From: an uncultured Bacteroidota bacterium
Lineage (GTDB): Bacteria; Bacteroidota; Bacteroidia; Bacteroidales; P3
Direction of reading: 5' to 3'
Length of the DNA: 63,192 nt
NCBI GenBank assembly: GCA_902784465.1
Contig: CACZUZ010000006.1
Coordinates: 1 to 63,192, forward strand
In this document: positions 8,595 to 19,500 of the stretch, in pieces
Layout: every line of letters starts with the position of its first letter
Position numbering within the stretch: the first letter of the stretch is position 1
The notes under the pieces: generated by a model
Database searches by the model: none
Told to the model about the DNA's origin: nothing
Seen by the model: the letters and a program-made list of their open reading frames with translations, nothing else
Program-made: the position numbers and the translations under genes

Positions 8595-9800
8595 TCAAAA
8601 ATATTTTTTAACTTCACCATTGTCCTCACATTCTGTAAGGATTTGCCTTATTGTTTTTCGGAATTTCGGATGTCTATAATCGGGGATAATTTCATCGAGA
8701 GGCACAAGCACAAAACGGCGAGAGTGCATGCGAGGATGAGGCAGCAGAAGGTCATCAGTCTCTACAATCGCCGAATTGTAGAATATCAGGTCGATGTCTA
8801 TTGGGCGAGAGGAGTATTCCCTTGCAGGCTGTAGGGAATCGGAGCTGGCGTTTTTTATTTCGTCCTTTCTTATCCGACCAAGTTCTTTTTCAATATTCAA
8901 TGCCTCTACAAGCACCTCATGTGCGGAGAGGTCGGTGTCGACAACAACGGCTTGGTTCAAGAAGTTTTGCTCAGCCTCGAAGCCCCAAGGTTCGGTCTCG
9001 TATATGGAGGAAATGAGCGACACTGCCCCTATTCTTTTGCCTATCTCGGCAATGGCATTCATAAGAGTAGCCACGCGGTCGCCCTGATTGCCACCCAAAA
9101 GCAGGACCACACTATTATTTTTCCACCGTCCGAGATAGCTTTTGTTGATATCCTGGTGTTCGAGCAGCTGCAGGAAATCCTCACGTGGCACCTCTCTAGC
9201 GCCAAGGGATGCAAGATGTGAAGTGTACATCTGAGCGTCGACAAAACGGAAGCCATGCAGTTGCGCAAACTCAACCATCCTGGCGAAGGCCACCTTCGAA
9301 GCATCGGTGACAGTATGGAACATAGACTCGCCACAGAAATAGTCGCTCATACTGATACCATAAAGCCCACCGACAAGCCTGCCGTCGAGGAAAGTCTCGA
9401 AGGAGTGAGCAAAGCCCAAATCATGCATACGGCAATAGGATTCTATGAAGCGGTCGGATATCCATGAGCCAGCATCCTGTTTTTCGCGCTTCACAGAAGC
9501 ACAGGCATTGATGACATCCTTGAAGCAGGTGTCAACCCTCATCTCGAAACGGTTCGATGCGATAGTGCGGTGCAGGCTTTTCGAGCAACGGAATTCTTTG
9601 GGGAATAGCAACATACGCGGATCGGGAGAATACCAGTAGGTGTTGCCGCCGCCGTCATCGTACCAAGGGAAGATACCCATATAATAGGCATTCAGGAGCC
9701 AATCGGGCGACATGCCGCCGCCAAAAGCCAGGAACCCGTCAGCCTCGGACAGCCTGGGGTCGGGGAAACCCACCTGATCATCGTCTAGTCTGAAAACCAT
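8595..9800 (-). CDS. Fusion of leucyl/phenylalanyl-tRNA-protein transferase (Aat) and HPPK (FolK)
   Basis: One uninterrupted 401-codon frame encodes two complete enzymes. Residues 1 to about 228 are Aat, which adds Leu or Phe to N-terminal Arg/Lys for the N-end rule pathway: YYMGIFPW is at 39-46 and GGLYGISMSDYFCGESMF at 144-161. Residues about 230-401 are the folate enzyme HPPK: LLGGNQGDR (234-242), YETEPWGF (267-274), RPIDIDLIF (332-340) and LPHPRMHSRRF (353-363). The junction has almost no linker. The two activities are normally separate genes with unrelated roles. All key motifs look intact, so both halves are probably active. A frameshift artefact is unlikely because no frame change is needed. 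Confidence 0.9.
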   Translation of the reverse strand: MVFRLDDDQVGFPDPRLSEADGFLAFGGGMSPDWLLNAYYMGIFPWYDDGGGNTYWYSPDPRMLLFPKEFRCSKSLHRTIASNRFEMRVDTCFKDVINACASVKREKQDAGSWISDRFIESYCRMHDLGFAHSFETFLDGRLVGGLYGISMSDYFCGESMFHTVTDASKVAFARMVEFAQLHGFRFVDAQMYTSHLASLGAREVPREDFLQLLEHQDINKSYLGRWKNNSVVLLLGGNQGDRVATLMNAIAEIGKRIGAVSLISSIYETEPWGFEAEQNFLNQAVVVDTDLSAHEVLVEALNIEKELGRIRKDEIKNASSDSLQPAREYSSRPIDIDLIFYNSAIVETDDLLLPHPRMHSRRFVLVPLDEIIPDYRHPKFRKTIRQILTECEDNGEVKKYF

Positions 9801-9911
9801 TGATTGCAGTTATTTCAACAACTATAATTAATGCTCGTTCACTGAATACACCAATCTCTGGGATTGAGTATTTGACACCATGATTGTATCCTGCGGCCGA
9901 ATCATTAAAAC

Positions 9912-9940
9912 AAGGCTCTGGCCTCAATAGCCAGAGCCTT
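9912..9940 (-). terminator. Terminator after the small lipoprotein gene
   Basis: An 11-bp perfect stem (AAGGCTCTGGC / GCCAGAGCCTT) with a seven-base loop lies 26 bases past the stop of the lipoprotein gene. On the minus strand the stem is followed by GTTTTAATG, a short U tract. Confidence 0.8.
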
Positions 9941-9966
9941 GAATAATTCAAACGGGGACAAACATA

Positions 9967-10344
9967 TTACTGTTTAACAAACTCATAAGTATCATCACCT
10001 TCGACGATGGTCAACTTGTTGTCCTTAACGTTGAACTTGCTTTCCATGGGGCTGCCATCTGTCTCGTCGATACCAGTGATGACACCATTGCCCTTACCGT
10101 CGCAGGTGTAGGTGAAAGCCTGGTCATCAGTCTGACCAAAGATTTCGAACTTCATGGTTCCTTCTGTTGCGCTGGCAAACTCAAGAGTGGTGGTCACGTC
10201 GAAATGTACATCTTCCTCGATATCATCAAATTCCATCGAGTGGTTTCCAATCCAAGTAGTACCGGTGAGATCCATTTTGTTAGAGCATGAGCCCAATCCG
10301 AACATGACAAAGGCCATGAACGCAGCGTAAAACATTTTTTTCAT
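9967..10344 (-). CDS. Small lipoprotein, possibly lipocalin-like
   Basis: This 125-residue protein has a clear lipoprotein signal (lipobox LGSC, cysteine 20). The mature part begins with LTGTTWIG and is a run of short beta strands rich in Asp, Glu and Thr, a layout like the lipocalin-like domains common in Bacteroidales lipoproteins. No ligand or enzyme motif is visible. It lies 60 bases downstream of glnA on the same strand and may be read from the glnA transcript; no separate promoter was seen. A terminator follows. The function is unknown. Confidence 0.75.
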   Translation of the reverse strand: MKKMFYAAFMAFVMFGLGSCSNKMDLTGTTWIGNHSMEFDDIEEDVHFDVTTTLEFASATEGTMKFEIFGQTDDQAFTYTCDGKGNGVITGIDETDGSPMESKFNVKDNKLTIVEGDDTYEFVKQ

Positions 10345-10404
10345 AACAATATATTTTGTAAAGGTTTAAAGAATCACATAAGCGGTAAAGGCCTAGACTG
10401 TTTA

Positions 10405-11910
10405 TCAACCGCAGTGCATGAAACGCTCCACAAGCTGCAGTATCTTTTCCTGGTCATTTCCAATCTCGGCACGGAGCGAGCGGTCGTTGAATGCACGGAG
10501 ATCTTTGATTATGCCGTCGATAAGCTGGGGTGCGAAGACGCCCTGTTCCTCATATACGGCGCGGTCTCTCTCCAGGATGTCGGCACTGGCAGCACAGCTG
10601 TCGGGAAGCACGTCGAGGCGTTTCAGCACATCCTCATGCTCAAAAATATTGACACTTACATAGCGGTCCTTGGCATACTGGACGGCATCCTGCATCTCGA
10701 AACCATGACGGGCAGCCACAGTCATGCCAGCCAAAAGCAGGTAGACATTGGCGCTACCGTCGGGTGTACGCAGCTCGATAGTCTGCTTGTGGCTGAAATC
10801 GACGGGGTCGTTGGCTTCGATAGGGTTGCAATGAGCCATCATATTGCCGCTGCCCTTTGTCCAGCCGAGAGGGACGCGCACCATCGCACTGCGGTTGCGG
10901 TCGCCCCAGCAGATATTGGTGGGAGCCTCCTGGTGAGGTACGAGACGGAAATAGCTGGTAGGGTTGGTGTCGCCGAAGGCAGTGAGCGAGCCAGCCAGGC
11001 TCAGGATGCCGGCAATGGTCTTGTGGGCCACTTCGCTGAGGCCGTTCTCGCCTACATACATGTTCTTGCCGTCCTTGCTGACGCGGGTGTGGATATGCAT
11101 GCCGCTGCCAGCCTTGCCGACAGTAATCTTGGGTGCAAAAGTCACGGTGATGCCATACTTGTAGCCCAGTTCGCGCATAACCCATTTTGCTATAACCAGC
11201 TGGTCAGCTGCATCTTCCAGATAGGTGGGGAGGAATTCAATCTCATTCTGTTCGTACATGGTGTCGCCAACGGTGAAATTGCCCACTTCACTGTGGCCAT
11301 ACTTTATCAGGCCACCACATTCGGCAATCAGTTTCATGGCCTGAGTGCGATATTCGCCGAACTTGCAGAAAGGAGCCGACTCGTGATAGCCCTTCTGGTC
11401 GGCGGCGAGATACATATCCTGTTTCTCGGCGATGGCGTAGTATTCCAGTTCGCCCATGACCTCAAATTCCATACCGTCTGTAGCCTTACGGAAAGCCTCG
11501 CCAGCCTTATGGAGAGTATATTCGGGTGCCATCTCGAAGGGTTCGCCATCCTTTGTATAGAAATTGCAGAGGATGTCGAGAGTCGGAATCTCGGCAAAGG
11601 GGTTGATGAAAGCGGTACGGAAGCGAGGGATGACATAGAGGTCGCTGCTGCCAGCCTCAAGAAATGGGAATAGGCTGGAGCCATCGACACGCTCGCCCGA
11701 AGCAAGCACTTCGCGGATATGATCGTAGCTGTTGATGACAAAGTTAAGCGTTTTCAGTCTACCATCGTTGGCCATGTAACGGAAGTTGACCATTTCGATT
11801 TCGAACTCCTCGATGACACGCATCATGTCCTCGCGTGTAAACTGACTTGCCGGCTTTTGAAGGAAAGCCACAAGTCGGTTAGGGTTTAATTTATAGCTAT
11901 TTGCATTCAT
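10405..11910 (-). CDS. glnA: Glutamine synthetase
   Basis: This 501-residue enzyme makes glutamine from glutamate, ammonia and ATP. The catalytic glutamates lie in GELEYY (153-158), the substrate motif GSGMHIH is at 268-274, and the nucleotide/arginine region NRSAMVRVPLG follows. The length and motifs fit a GSI-like enzyme, not the larger GSIII form that is also common in Bacteroidetes. The adenylylation tyrosine context of proteobacterial GSI is not recognised. A TATCTTTG -7 element sits 33 bases upstream. gdhA, the other ammonia-assimilating enzyme, is elsewhere in this window. Confidence 0.93.
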   Translation of the reverse strand: MNANSYKLNPNRLVAFLQKPASQFTREDMMRVIEEFEIEMVNFRYMANDGRLKTLNFVINSYDHIREVLASGERVDGSSLFPFLEAGSSDLYVIPRFRTAFINPFAEIPTLDILCNFYTKDGEPFEMAPEYTLHKAGEAFRKATDGMEFEVMGELEYYAIAEKQDMYLAADQKGYHESAPFCKFGEYRTQAMKLIAECGGLIKYGHSEVGNFTVGDTMYEQNEIEFLPTYLEDAADQLVIAKWVMRELGYKYGITVTFAPKITVGKAGSGMHIHTRVSKDGKNMYVGENGLSEVAHKTIAGILSLAGSLTAFGDTNPTSYFRLVPHQEAPTNICWGDRNRSAMVRVPLGWTKGSGNMMAHCNPIEANDPVDFSHKQTIELRTPDGSANVYLLLAGMTVAARHGFEMQDAVQYAKDRYVSVNIFEHEDVLKRLDVLPDSCAASADILERDRAVYEEQGVFAPQLIDGIIKDLRAFNDRSLRAEIGNDQEKILQLVERFMHCG

Positions 11911-11942
11911 TAATGACAGTTTTTTAGTAAGAATAACTTTTG

Positions 11943-11950
11943 CAAAGATA
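11943..11950 (-). promoter_or_regulatory. -7 promoter element for glnA
   Basis: The minus strand reads TATCTTTG, a perfect match to TAnnTTTG, 33 bases ahead of the glnA start codon. Confidence 0.65.
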
Positions 11951-12087
11951 CAAATAAATTGATAATTAAAAAATTAAAATCAAAAAGATTCCGTCTGCAC
12001 AATAAAAAAGGGTTGGAAACGTTGATGTATATTGTTGTTGGATTAATCAACAAGAACCTCAAGCAAAACCTTAAAACCCAAAAAATA

Positions 12088-13476
12088 ATGTTCAGCAAAG
12101 AAACTTATAAAGCACGCCGTGAGCAGCTACGCAAAGACGTAGGTCATGGGCTCATCATCATCCAGGGCAACCACGAGGCCTCATGCAACTATCCTGACAA
12201 CACCTACTGGTTTCGTCAGGACAGCACATTCCTTTATTTCTTCGGTCTCAAGCGCGAAGACCTTGTCGGCGTTCTGGACTGCGACAGTGGCAAGGACTAC
12301 CTCTTCGCCAACGACTACGACATTGACGACATTATCTGGACAGGTCCGCTGCCCAGCGTGAAGGAGCTTGCAGCCAGCGTAGGAGTGGAGAACAGTGGCG
12401 ACCTCGGTGCACTACAGACGCTGTGTACCAAGACCATAGGCGAGGCACGCAAGATACACTATCTTCCACCCTACCGTGCCGACAACACCCGCCAAATGAG
12501 CGTCCTGCTCGGTCTGAAATACGATGCCGTATGCCGCTATGCCTCGATGGAGCTTATCAAAGCCTGTGTCAAGCAGCGCAGCATCAAGAGCCAGGAAGAG
12601 ATAAGCGAGATAGAGAAAGCCATAGCCACAGCCTACAACATGCATGTGGGAGCCATGAAGATGGCGATGCCAGGCCGCTACGAATACGAACTGGCAGGAT
12701 TCATGGAGGGCGAAGCATGGAAAGGCAACGGGCCCGTCAGTTTCCCCGTCATCATGACCATTCATGGCGAGACACTCCACAACCACGGCCACAACAACAA
12801 GTTGATAGAAGGACGCATGCTGGTGATGGATGCCGGATGCGAGACAGCGATGAACTACTGCAGCGACATCACACGATCCGTACCCGTCGGGGGCCACTTC
12901 AACGACCGCCAGAGGGCCATCTACGAGATTGTCCTCGCAGCCAACATGGAAGCCATACGAGTCACCCGACCCGGCATCACATACCAGGAGGTTCACACGG
13001 CAGCCAGCCGCATCCTCGCCGAAGGCTACAAGGGGCTTGGCATCCTCAAGGGCAGTGTCGACGACATCGTCGCCAACGGGGCACACAGTCTTCTCATGCC
13101 CCACGGTCTAGGCCACATGATGGGCCTCGATGTCCACGACATGGAGAACTACGGCCAGATCAACGTCGGATACGACGACGAGACACGTCCGAGCGACCAA
13201 TTCGGTCTCGGCAGCCTACGCTGCGGACGACGCCTCCAGCCAGGATTTGTAATCACCGACGAGCCCGGATGCTATTTCATTCCCGCGCTCATCGACAAAT
13301 GGCACGCCGAAGGTACCAACAAGGATTTCATCAACTTCGACGAGTTGGAGAAATGGAAAGACTTTGGCGGCATACGCATCGAGGACGATGTGCTGGTGAC
13401 CGACAATGGTTGCCGTGTCCTCGGCAAACCGATACCCAAGACGGTAGCTGAAATCGAGGCGACAATGAACGCCTGA
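12088..13476 (+). CDS. pepP: Xaa-Pro aminopeptidase (M24 family, AMPP type)
   Basis: This 462-residue metallopeptidase removes N-terminal residues that precede proline. The dinuclear metal site is intact: the aspartates lie in VMDAGCE and CSDITRSVP, the histidine in PHGLGHMMGLDVHD, and the glutamates in TDEPGCY and GIRIEDDVLV. The N-terminal aminopeptidase P domain (about 1-150) is present. The ATG at 12088 is chosen because the protein then opens MFSKETYKARREQL, as homologues do; the frame is open further upstream but that part is Lys/Asn-rich leader. It is divergent from glnA and is followed by a terminator. Confidence 0.93.
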   Translation: MFSKETYKARREQLRKDVGHGLIIIQGNHEASCNYPDNTYWFRQDSTFLYFFGLKREDLVGVLDCDSGKDYLFANDYDIDDIIWTGPLPSVKELAASVGVENSGDLGALQTLCTKTIGEARKIHYLPPYRADNTRQMSVLLGLKYDAVCRYASMELIKACVKQRSIKSQEEISEIEKAIATAYNMHVGAMKMAMPGRYEYELAGFMEGEAWKGNGPVSFPVIMTIHGETLHNHGHNNKLIEGRMLVMDAGCETAMNYCSDITRSVPVGGHFNDRQRAIYEIVLAANMEAIRVTRPGITYQEVHTAASRILAEGYKGLGILKGSVDDIVANGAHSLLMPHGLGHMMGLDVHDMENYGQINVGYDDETRPSDQFGLGSLRCGRRLQPGFVITDEPGCYFIPALIDKWHAEGTNKDFINFDELEKWKDFGGIRIEDDVLVTDNGCRVLGKPIPKTVAEIEATMNA

Positions 13477-13498
13477 TGGAGAGATGAGGAATAGAGAA

Positions 13499-13526
13499 GG
13501 GCGACCGAAATCGGCCGCCCTTTTTT
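13499..13526 (+). terminator. Terminator after pepP
   Basis: The stem GGGCGACCGA / TCGGCCGCCC has one A-C mismatch, a two-base loop and a six-T tail. Its CCGA..TCGG core resembles that of the 7729-7801 palindromes. Confidence 0.8.
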
Positions 13527-13550
13527 GGTATGGTTGGCTTCTGGAGAAGC

Positions 13551-16500
13551 TTATTTCACGATTAGTTTCTTAACAGTGTTTACTCCATCGGCAGAGACGC
13601 GGACGAAGTAGGCACCCTGTGCAAGACCGCTGACATCAACCTGCTTTGTGCAGTCGTCATAGTCGCAGGAGACAAGAAATTCCTTGACAGCACGACCATT
13701 CATGTCGACAATGGTTATTTGCAGATCGCCGCTTATGCCTCTAACGGTAATGGTTGTGGCGTCGCTTGTCGGGTTAGGATAGATTGACAACAGGTTGCCG
13801 TCGGCCGTCAGAGGTGATATTCCGTCAGCACTTGCCGTGCTGAAATCAACTCTTTCCGACCAACTTCCATTGACCCCTTCGCCACATACCGCCATCACAT
13901 ATACCGAATAATTGCTTTCATCACTCAAGCCGGAGAGGGTGCAACTGTTGCCCTCAGCAACAGTAATCGAGGTGCCGAGACCGGTGCTGAAATTGAGTGG
14001 GCCAAACTCAACGATATACTTGACGGCAGATGCAACAGCATTCCAGCTTACCACTGCACTGTTGCTGGTTATGTTGCCCACCAGAACACCAGTGACCTGC
14101 GGACAAGAGCTGGTGGTGAAAGTAATAGTGTCGCCATATTCGCTCTCGGCAGCGCCGTTGCCGCAGATTGTTTTGACAACGGCCGAGTAGCTGGTGTTGG
14201 AAGCCAGACCCGTGACAGTGAACGGATTGCTGTCGGCATCGAAGTCGAAGCCTCCTGCGGTGTTCCAAACATGGATGCTCCACTGGTCTTGGCCTTCGAC
14301 AGCAGTCCATGCAAGGGTTACGGAAGTGGTTTGAACAGCAACGGTGTGGAAATCGGTGGGAACCATGCATGGCAGTTCGGAGGTGGTGAAGCTGCCCACC
14401 GACCAGTCGGAGACGTCGCCTGCCGCGGCATCGCATACGGTGCGGACACGGAACTGGTACTGGGTGGCAGGAGTCAGTCCACTGACGTTATAGGTTGTGG
14501 CGTTGTTGACAACAGTGGCATCAGACCAGACGCCAGCTGTTGCGGGCTTCACGGCCACCTCATAGCTGTTGGAAGAGCCAGACCAGTGAAGCAGGGCTGA
14601 GCCGTAGTTGACATCCGTTGCGTAAAGTCCGTTGGGGCGTGGGCATCCTATGCCGCAACTGATAAGCTTGATGTCGCCGACAGTTGAGGATGCAGTGCCG
14701 CCGCTGACGGTAGTATAGTCGTATGGGTCGTAATCGCTATATACGTATCGTGCGCGAGCCACAGTGTCGACGTGTGCTGCGAAATTGGGGGACGACGAAT
14801 AATCGCCATTCTCGCGGTTGACGGCAACAAGCACGTTGCTGACGCCGTCCCATGAGAAGGCAGTGTCCAAATTCTGTATCTGCCAGCCAGTCTCGCTGAA
14901 CGAGAAGCTGGCATTGTCGATAACCTTATGGAAGGCAGTGGAGTTGTCAGGCATGACAAAACCATCGGAAAGATTGTCAACGGCAACGTTGGCCATCCAA
15001 ACGGTCATGCCCTCAAATTCGCTGCTGCCAGAGGTGACAGAGGTGGGGTTGAAGGCGAAAGCCGTAATCTCACCCGTCAGGTCAGCAAGGCGCGAAGCGG
15101 GTATGATGGTTTGGACATAGCTGTAGTTGTAGTAGCTATATCCTATGGGGAAATGGGTAGCCGTGCTGCTCGACTGAGATGCATCGTAGTTGTAGAGTTC
15201 TATCGAATTGTCGCACATGGCTGTCTGCAGTGTTATTCTCGACCATACGCCCGACTCATTGCCGCTGCAGATGCTATGCACATAGATGTCATAGTTGGTC
15301 AGGGCAGTCAAGCCCGAGATGACGGCACTATTGGTTGTCGAGTTCATGGTTTGACCCTGTCCCTGGATGAAGCCGGCGACGCCATACTCTATCTCATAGT
15401 GTTGAGCATCGGTAACGGCATCCCACGTGACTGCAAGCTGCGTGCTGGAAGCTGCCACGCTGGGGTCTTGCACGAGGTTCATCACACGACACGATGTGCT
15501 GACGCAGCTGACATTGATTTCGAAGCCACTGTACACCATGGAACCGTCGGAGTGGAAAGCTATGGTCAAAGGGCCACTGACAGACTCTATCGGGCCAAAG
15601 TTCTGGCTGGAAGAGACATTGTAGTCCGTCCACAGTTCAGTGCCGCCTGTACCTATGCCGTCGTAGATTGTCAGATAATCCCACGACCCTTCGGTTAAAG
15701 ATGTACCGCTGACGCTTACCAGCATGTTGGGGCTGTCGGGACGGATGATGACATAGCTGTCCTGACTGCTGCTATAGTTGCCTGAAGGGCCGCCATCGTC
15801 ATAGATGGTGCCACCACACATATAGATGGTATCGACCTGGTTGGGCTGCATTGTCCAGACGCCGGGGCGCACAGGGCCCACCATCGTCCACGACGAGGAG
15901 TCGCCGCCACCGCAGTCGTTAAGGACATAAAAGTAATAGTCGGTGCCAGGCGTAAGGCCCGTAACAGTGTATGGGTGCGATGAGACAGCATCTGTGGTGC
16001 CGTTCAATGGGTTGGAGAGCGGAGAGGTAGAATAGCTGACCAGCCAGCTGTAGTCGTTGCCGGTATAGCTACCCCAGTCGAGGGTGATGGTATTGGAGGT
16101 AGAGCCCACGACGGCGAGATTAGCGACATCGGCACATGAAGGCATATCCACACACTCGAGGAAGATTGCAAAGCCGCTGTAAGTCACGCCACCATCAGAG
16201 TGGAAATGCAGCGTGACAGGACCGCCATTTGTAAGAACAGTGTCGACAACGATGTTGTTGCCGTCGATAGTGGCGATAGGTGTGCCTGTCGACTGCGAAC
16301 CTTCATAGATTTCGAGATGGTCGTAGCCAGACTCAGTGCTGCCATAGCCCCACAGTTTGAAGCGTTTAGTGTTATCGTTGGGGTAAATCACAAGTATGTC
16401 ATCACGATTGCTGCCATAATTGTCGTTGGGGCCACCGTTGTCATAGATTATTGCCGAACAGGTGCTGATAGAGTCATTACCAGCATTCATGTTCATCACC

Positions 16501-19500
16501 GTGATGCCGATACTGAAGTTGACGGGGCCAATCCAAAGGCTGTAGTCTCCGTTTCCGCAGTTGGCACGCACGTATGCATCGTAGAATCCATCGGCAAGGT
16601 TGGATACATAACTGCTGTTTGTATAAACGGTAGAGATATTGCTTGCATTGTTAGGGTTGAAGCCCGAGTTGCCGTAAACGATGTCCCAACTGTAAGAAGC
16701 CGTGTCGGTCCATGCGAAGTCGACATCGCTGCCGTTAACCGTGGCGGTGAGGTCGGAGGGGTTAGGACAGGTGTTGTGGATTATAGAAATATTGTCGATG
16801 GCTGCGGGGGGTTGGGTGCCGCTGAAGCCGTCGTTGCGCCACATGAAGACCACCTTGTAAACTCCATTCGACGGAATGTCGAAAGAGCCGCTCTGAGTCT
16901 GCCAGTTGCCTTGCTGGTTCAGGCGATAGGCACCGTCGAGGGCTATACCGCCAGTAGGCATGCCCGACGTGCTGTTGAAACCACAGTAGCTGCCGGCTTG
17001 TAATTCAGTAGTATTGGGGACCACAGCCGCACGTATGAAATCGTAGCTGCTCTCTCCATCGGCTTTCCAGTCGTAGCTGTAATAATACTCGCCGGCCGAG
17101 AATTGGAAAACAGCGTAAGCGAAGACATAGGATGTGCTGTTTGTGCTATAGCTGTAGCTGGTGCCGTCGTTGGTGATGTACAAAGCATTGCTGCCGCCAT
17201 TGTTGGTAGCCGAGCCCACAGTCCAGTAGTTTGTCTGGCTGCCATTCTCCAGAACCCAGTCGGAGGCCTCATTCTCATTGCTAGAGTTGACTTCGAAGCC
17301 ACAGAAATAGGGGAAGATGCTGATGGGGTCACCTGCCAAGGTGCGGGTATTGACAGTTGCGGCACTGCTGGTATCACCGTTGTCGCACAGGGAACGCACC
17401 TTGATAGTATAGGTGGTATTGATGTCAAGGTTTGACAGATAGTAATCATTGTTATATGCAATGCCTACCACAGAGTCGTTGATAGAGACTTCCCAGCTGC
17501 TCTCGATGTCGCCAGGGGTCCAGCTGACGAAGATCTCGTTGGTTGTCACCGAGTCGACATTCAAAGCCGTAGGAGAAGGACAAGAGACCAGTGTGCGGAT
17601 GTTTTCGCTGTTAGTGGCGAAACTGGTGTCGCCATCACCGCAGATGGCACGCACACTGAAATGGTAGTAGGTGTATGGTTCCAATCCCTGTGCGGTATAG
17701 TTGTTGCTCGAAGAGTAGTCGACGATGGTGTCGGAAATGGTTATTTCCCACCCATACTCGTTGCCGGTCGACGTCCAGTTCAGGTCTACCGAGTTGCTGT
17801 GTGGCACGAGCGTAAGGTTCTCGGGCTGTGGGCATGTAAGTTCATGAATGTTGATATTGTCGACGGCTGCCGGGGGCTGTGAACCGCCGCTTACATCATT
17901 GGCCCACATAAAGACAAGGAAGTAGTTTCCGGCCGACAGAGAGGGTGTGGCCACAGTGGTCTGCCAACTGCTATGCAGGTTCATTTTGCCGCCCAAATCG
18001 ATCCATCCCGAGGGAGTGGTTGTAGTATAGCTGTAGGCTGATGTGGTGCCGTCAGGAGTCTGTCCGGACGTGAAGGTGGCATTAGATGGAGCTATCCAGG
18101 CACGGAGATAGTCATAGTTGCTTTCGCCGTAAGCCTTCCAGTCGAAGCTGACTGCATACTGGCCGGCACTGCTGATTAACAGCGGACGATAGGCGTAGCT
18201 GAACTGGATGCCAGAGACATTGTAGGAATTGGTGGTTCCATTATCGTTGCTGATATATAGGCCGTTAGTGCCTGTATGAGCTTCTCCAGAGCCGATAGTC
18301 CACTGGTTGGTGGCATCGTTGACAAAAGACCATGCTATGTCATCGTCAAACTCAAAACCAGTGGTATAGGGAAATTCGGACACTGGTTCTCCTATTGTTG
18401 CAAAAGTGTATGAGACAGTGTCGCTAACCTCATCGTCGTCACAGATGCCCCACACCATGACGGTGTAACCAGTACCTGCACTAAGGTTGCTCATCTCCAG
18501 ATAGTTGTCATTCTCGGTACTGAAGGTTCCGTTGCCGACAGCGACATCGGCCGACTCGCCCCAAAACACACCATAGCTGCTTGTAGTGCCATTCCACACC
18601 AAACGAGCGTAGTCGGAAGCAAGGCTGTCAATCTGCAGTCCGGAAGGAGCATAACAATCCGAACAGGGTCTGGTCATGGTGAAGACAGTATCGGCGGATG
18701 GATGGCTTGCCGAGTAAACAAGCACATTGCCAAAGTTGTAAATCTCAAACGAAACTTCGCTGTCATAGGAGCCGGAGTTCCAAACGAACGAAACTGGCAG
18801 GCTGCCAGACACGTTAATCGTGTAGTTTCCCGAAGACCCCGACGGGAGGCTGAAACTACCCAGGGTAGCACTGCCCTGAATGATGTCCAGGCTGCCGCCA
18901 TTCCAGCCGTCGCCATAGCTGTCGGCACCGACGATATTGACAGCACATCCTCCAATCATAAAGTCCTTCATCACCCAGTTGCTGTTATTAGTGTCGCAGA
19001 GCCTGCGTACATAAACCTCGTAGATTCCTTCGCTGAGGCCAGTAATGGTGTAACTGTTGCTGGTGACTATGTCGAAGTTGACTAACTCGTTGTCGGGATT
19101 GAAGCCTTGCAGACCCCACACAATCTTCCAGTCGGTGCCATCACCGGCATTCCAGCTGATGCTGGCATCGTAACCCGATGTGGTGGCGCTGAGGCCAGTG
19201 GGTGGCAGACAGATGCCCTCCGCGGGCTGATAGGTGAATGTCACCTTGGGCAAAAAGTCATGAGTACCAGAGCTAGAGCCATAGCTATAGTATGCTCCGC
19301 CCGTGTGGCTTACTCCGTACCAGCTCGAAGAGCTCCAGCTGGCGGCTGTCGTGGTAACATCAATCAACAGATTACCTCCCAGGTAGACATACGGTGTAGC
19401 AAGCACAATATTCTCCACCATGTTTTGGCCGTTGATGGTTCCCGTCCACACCACTGTGGCGTTTGTTGTGGGTTGCAGTGTGTTCAGTCCAGAGTTAGTC

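Noticed and set aside
10414-11673. 419-codon frame antisense to glnA
   Set aside because: It fully overlaps a clear glutamine synthetase; the translation shows no family motif.
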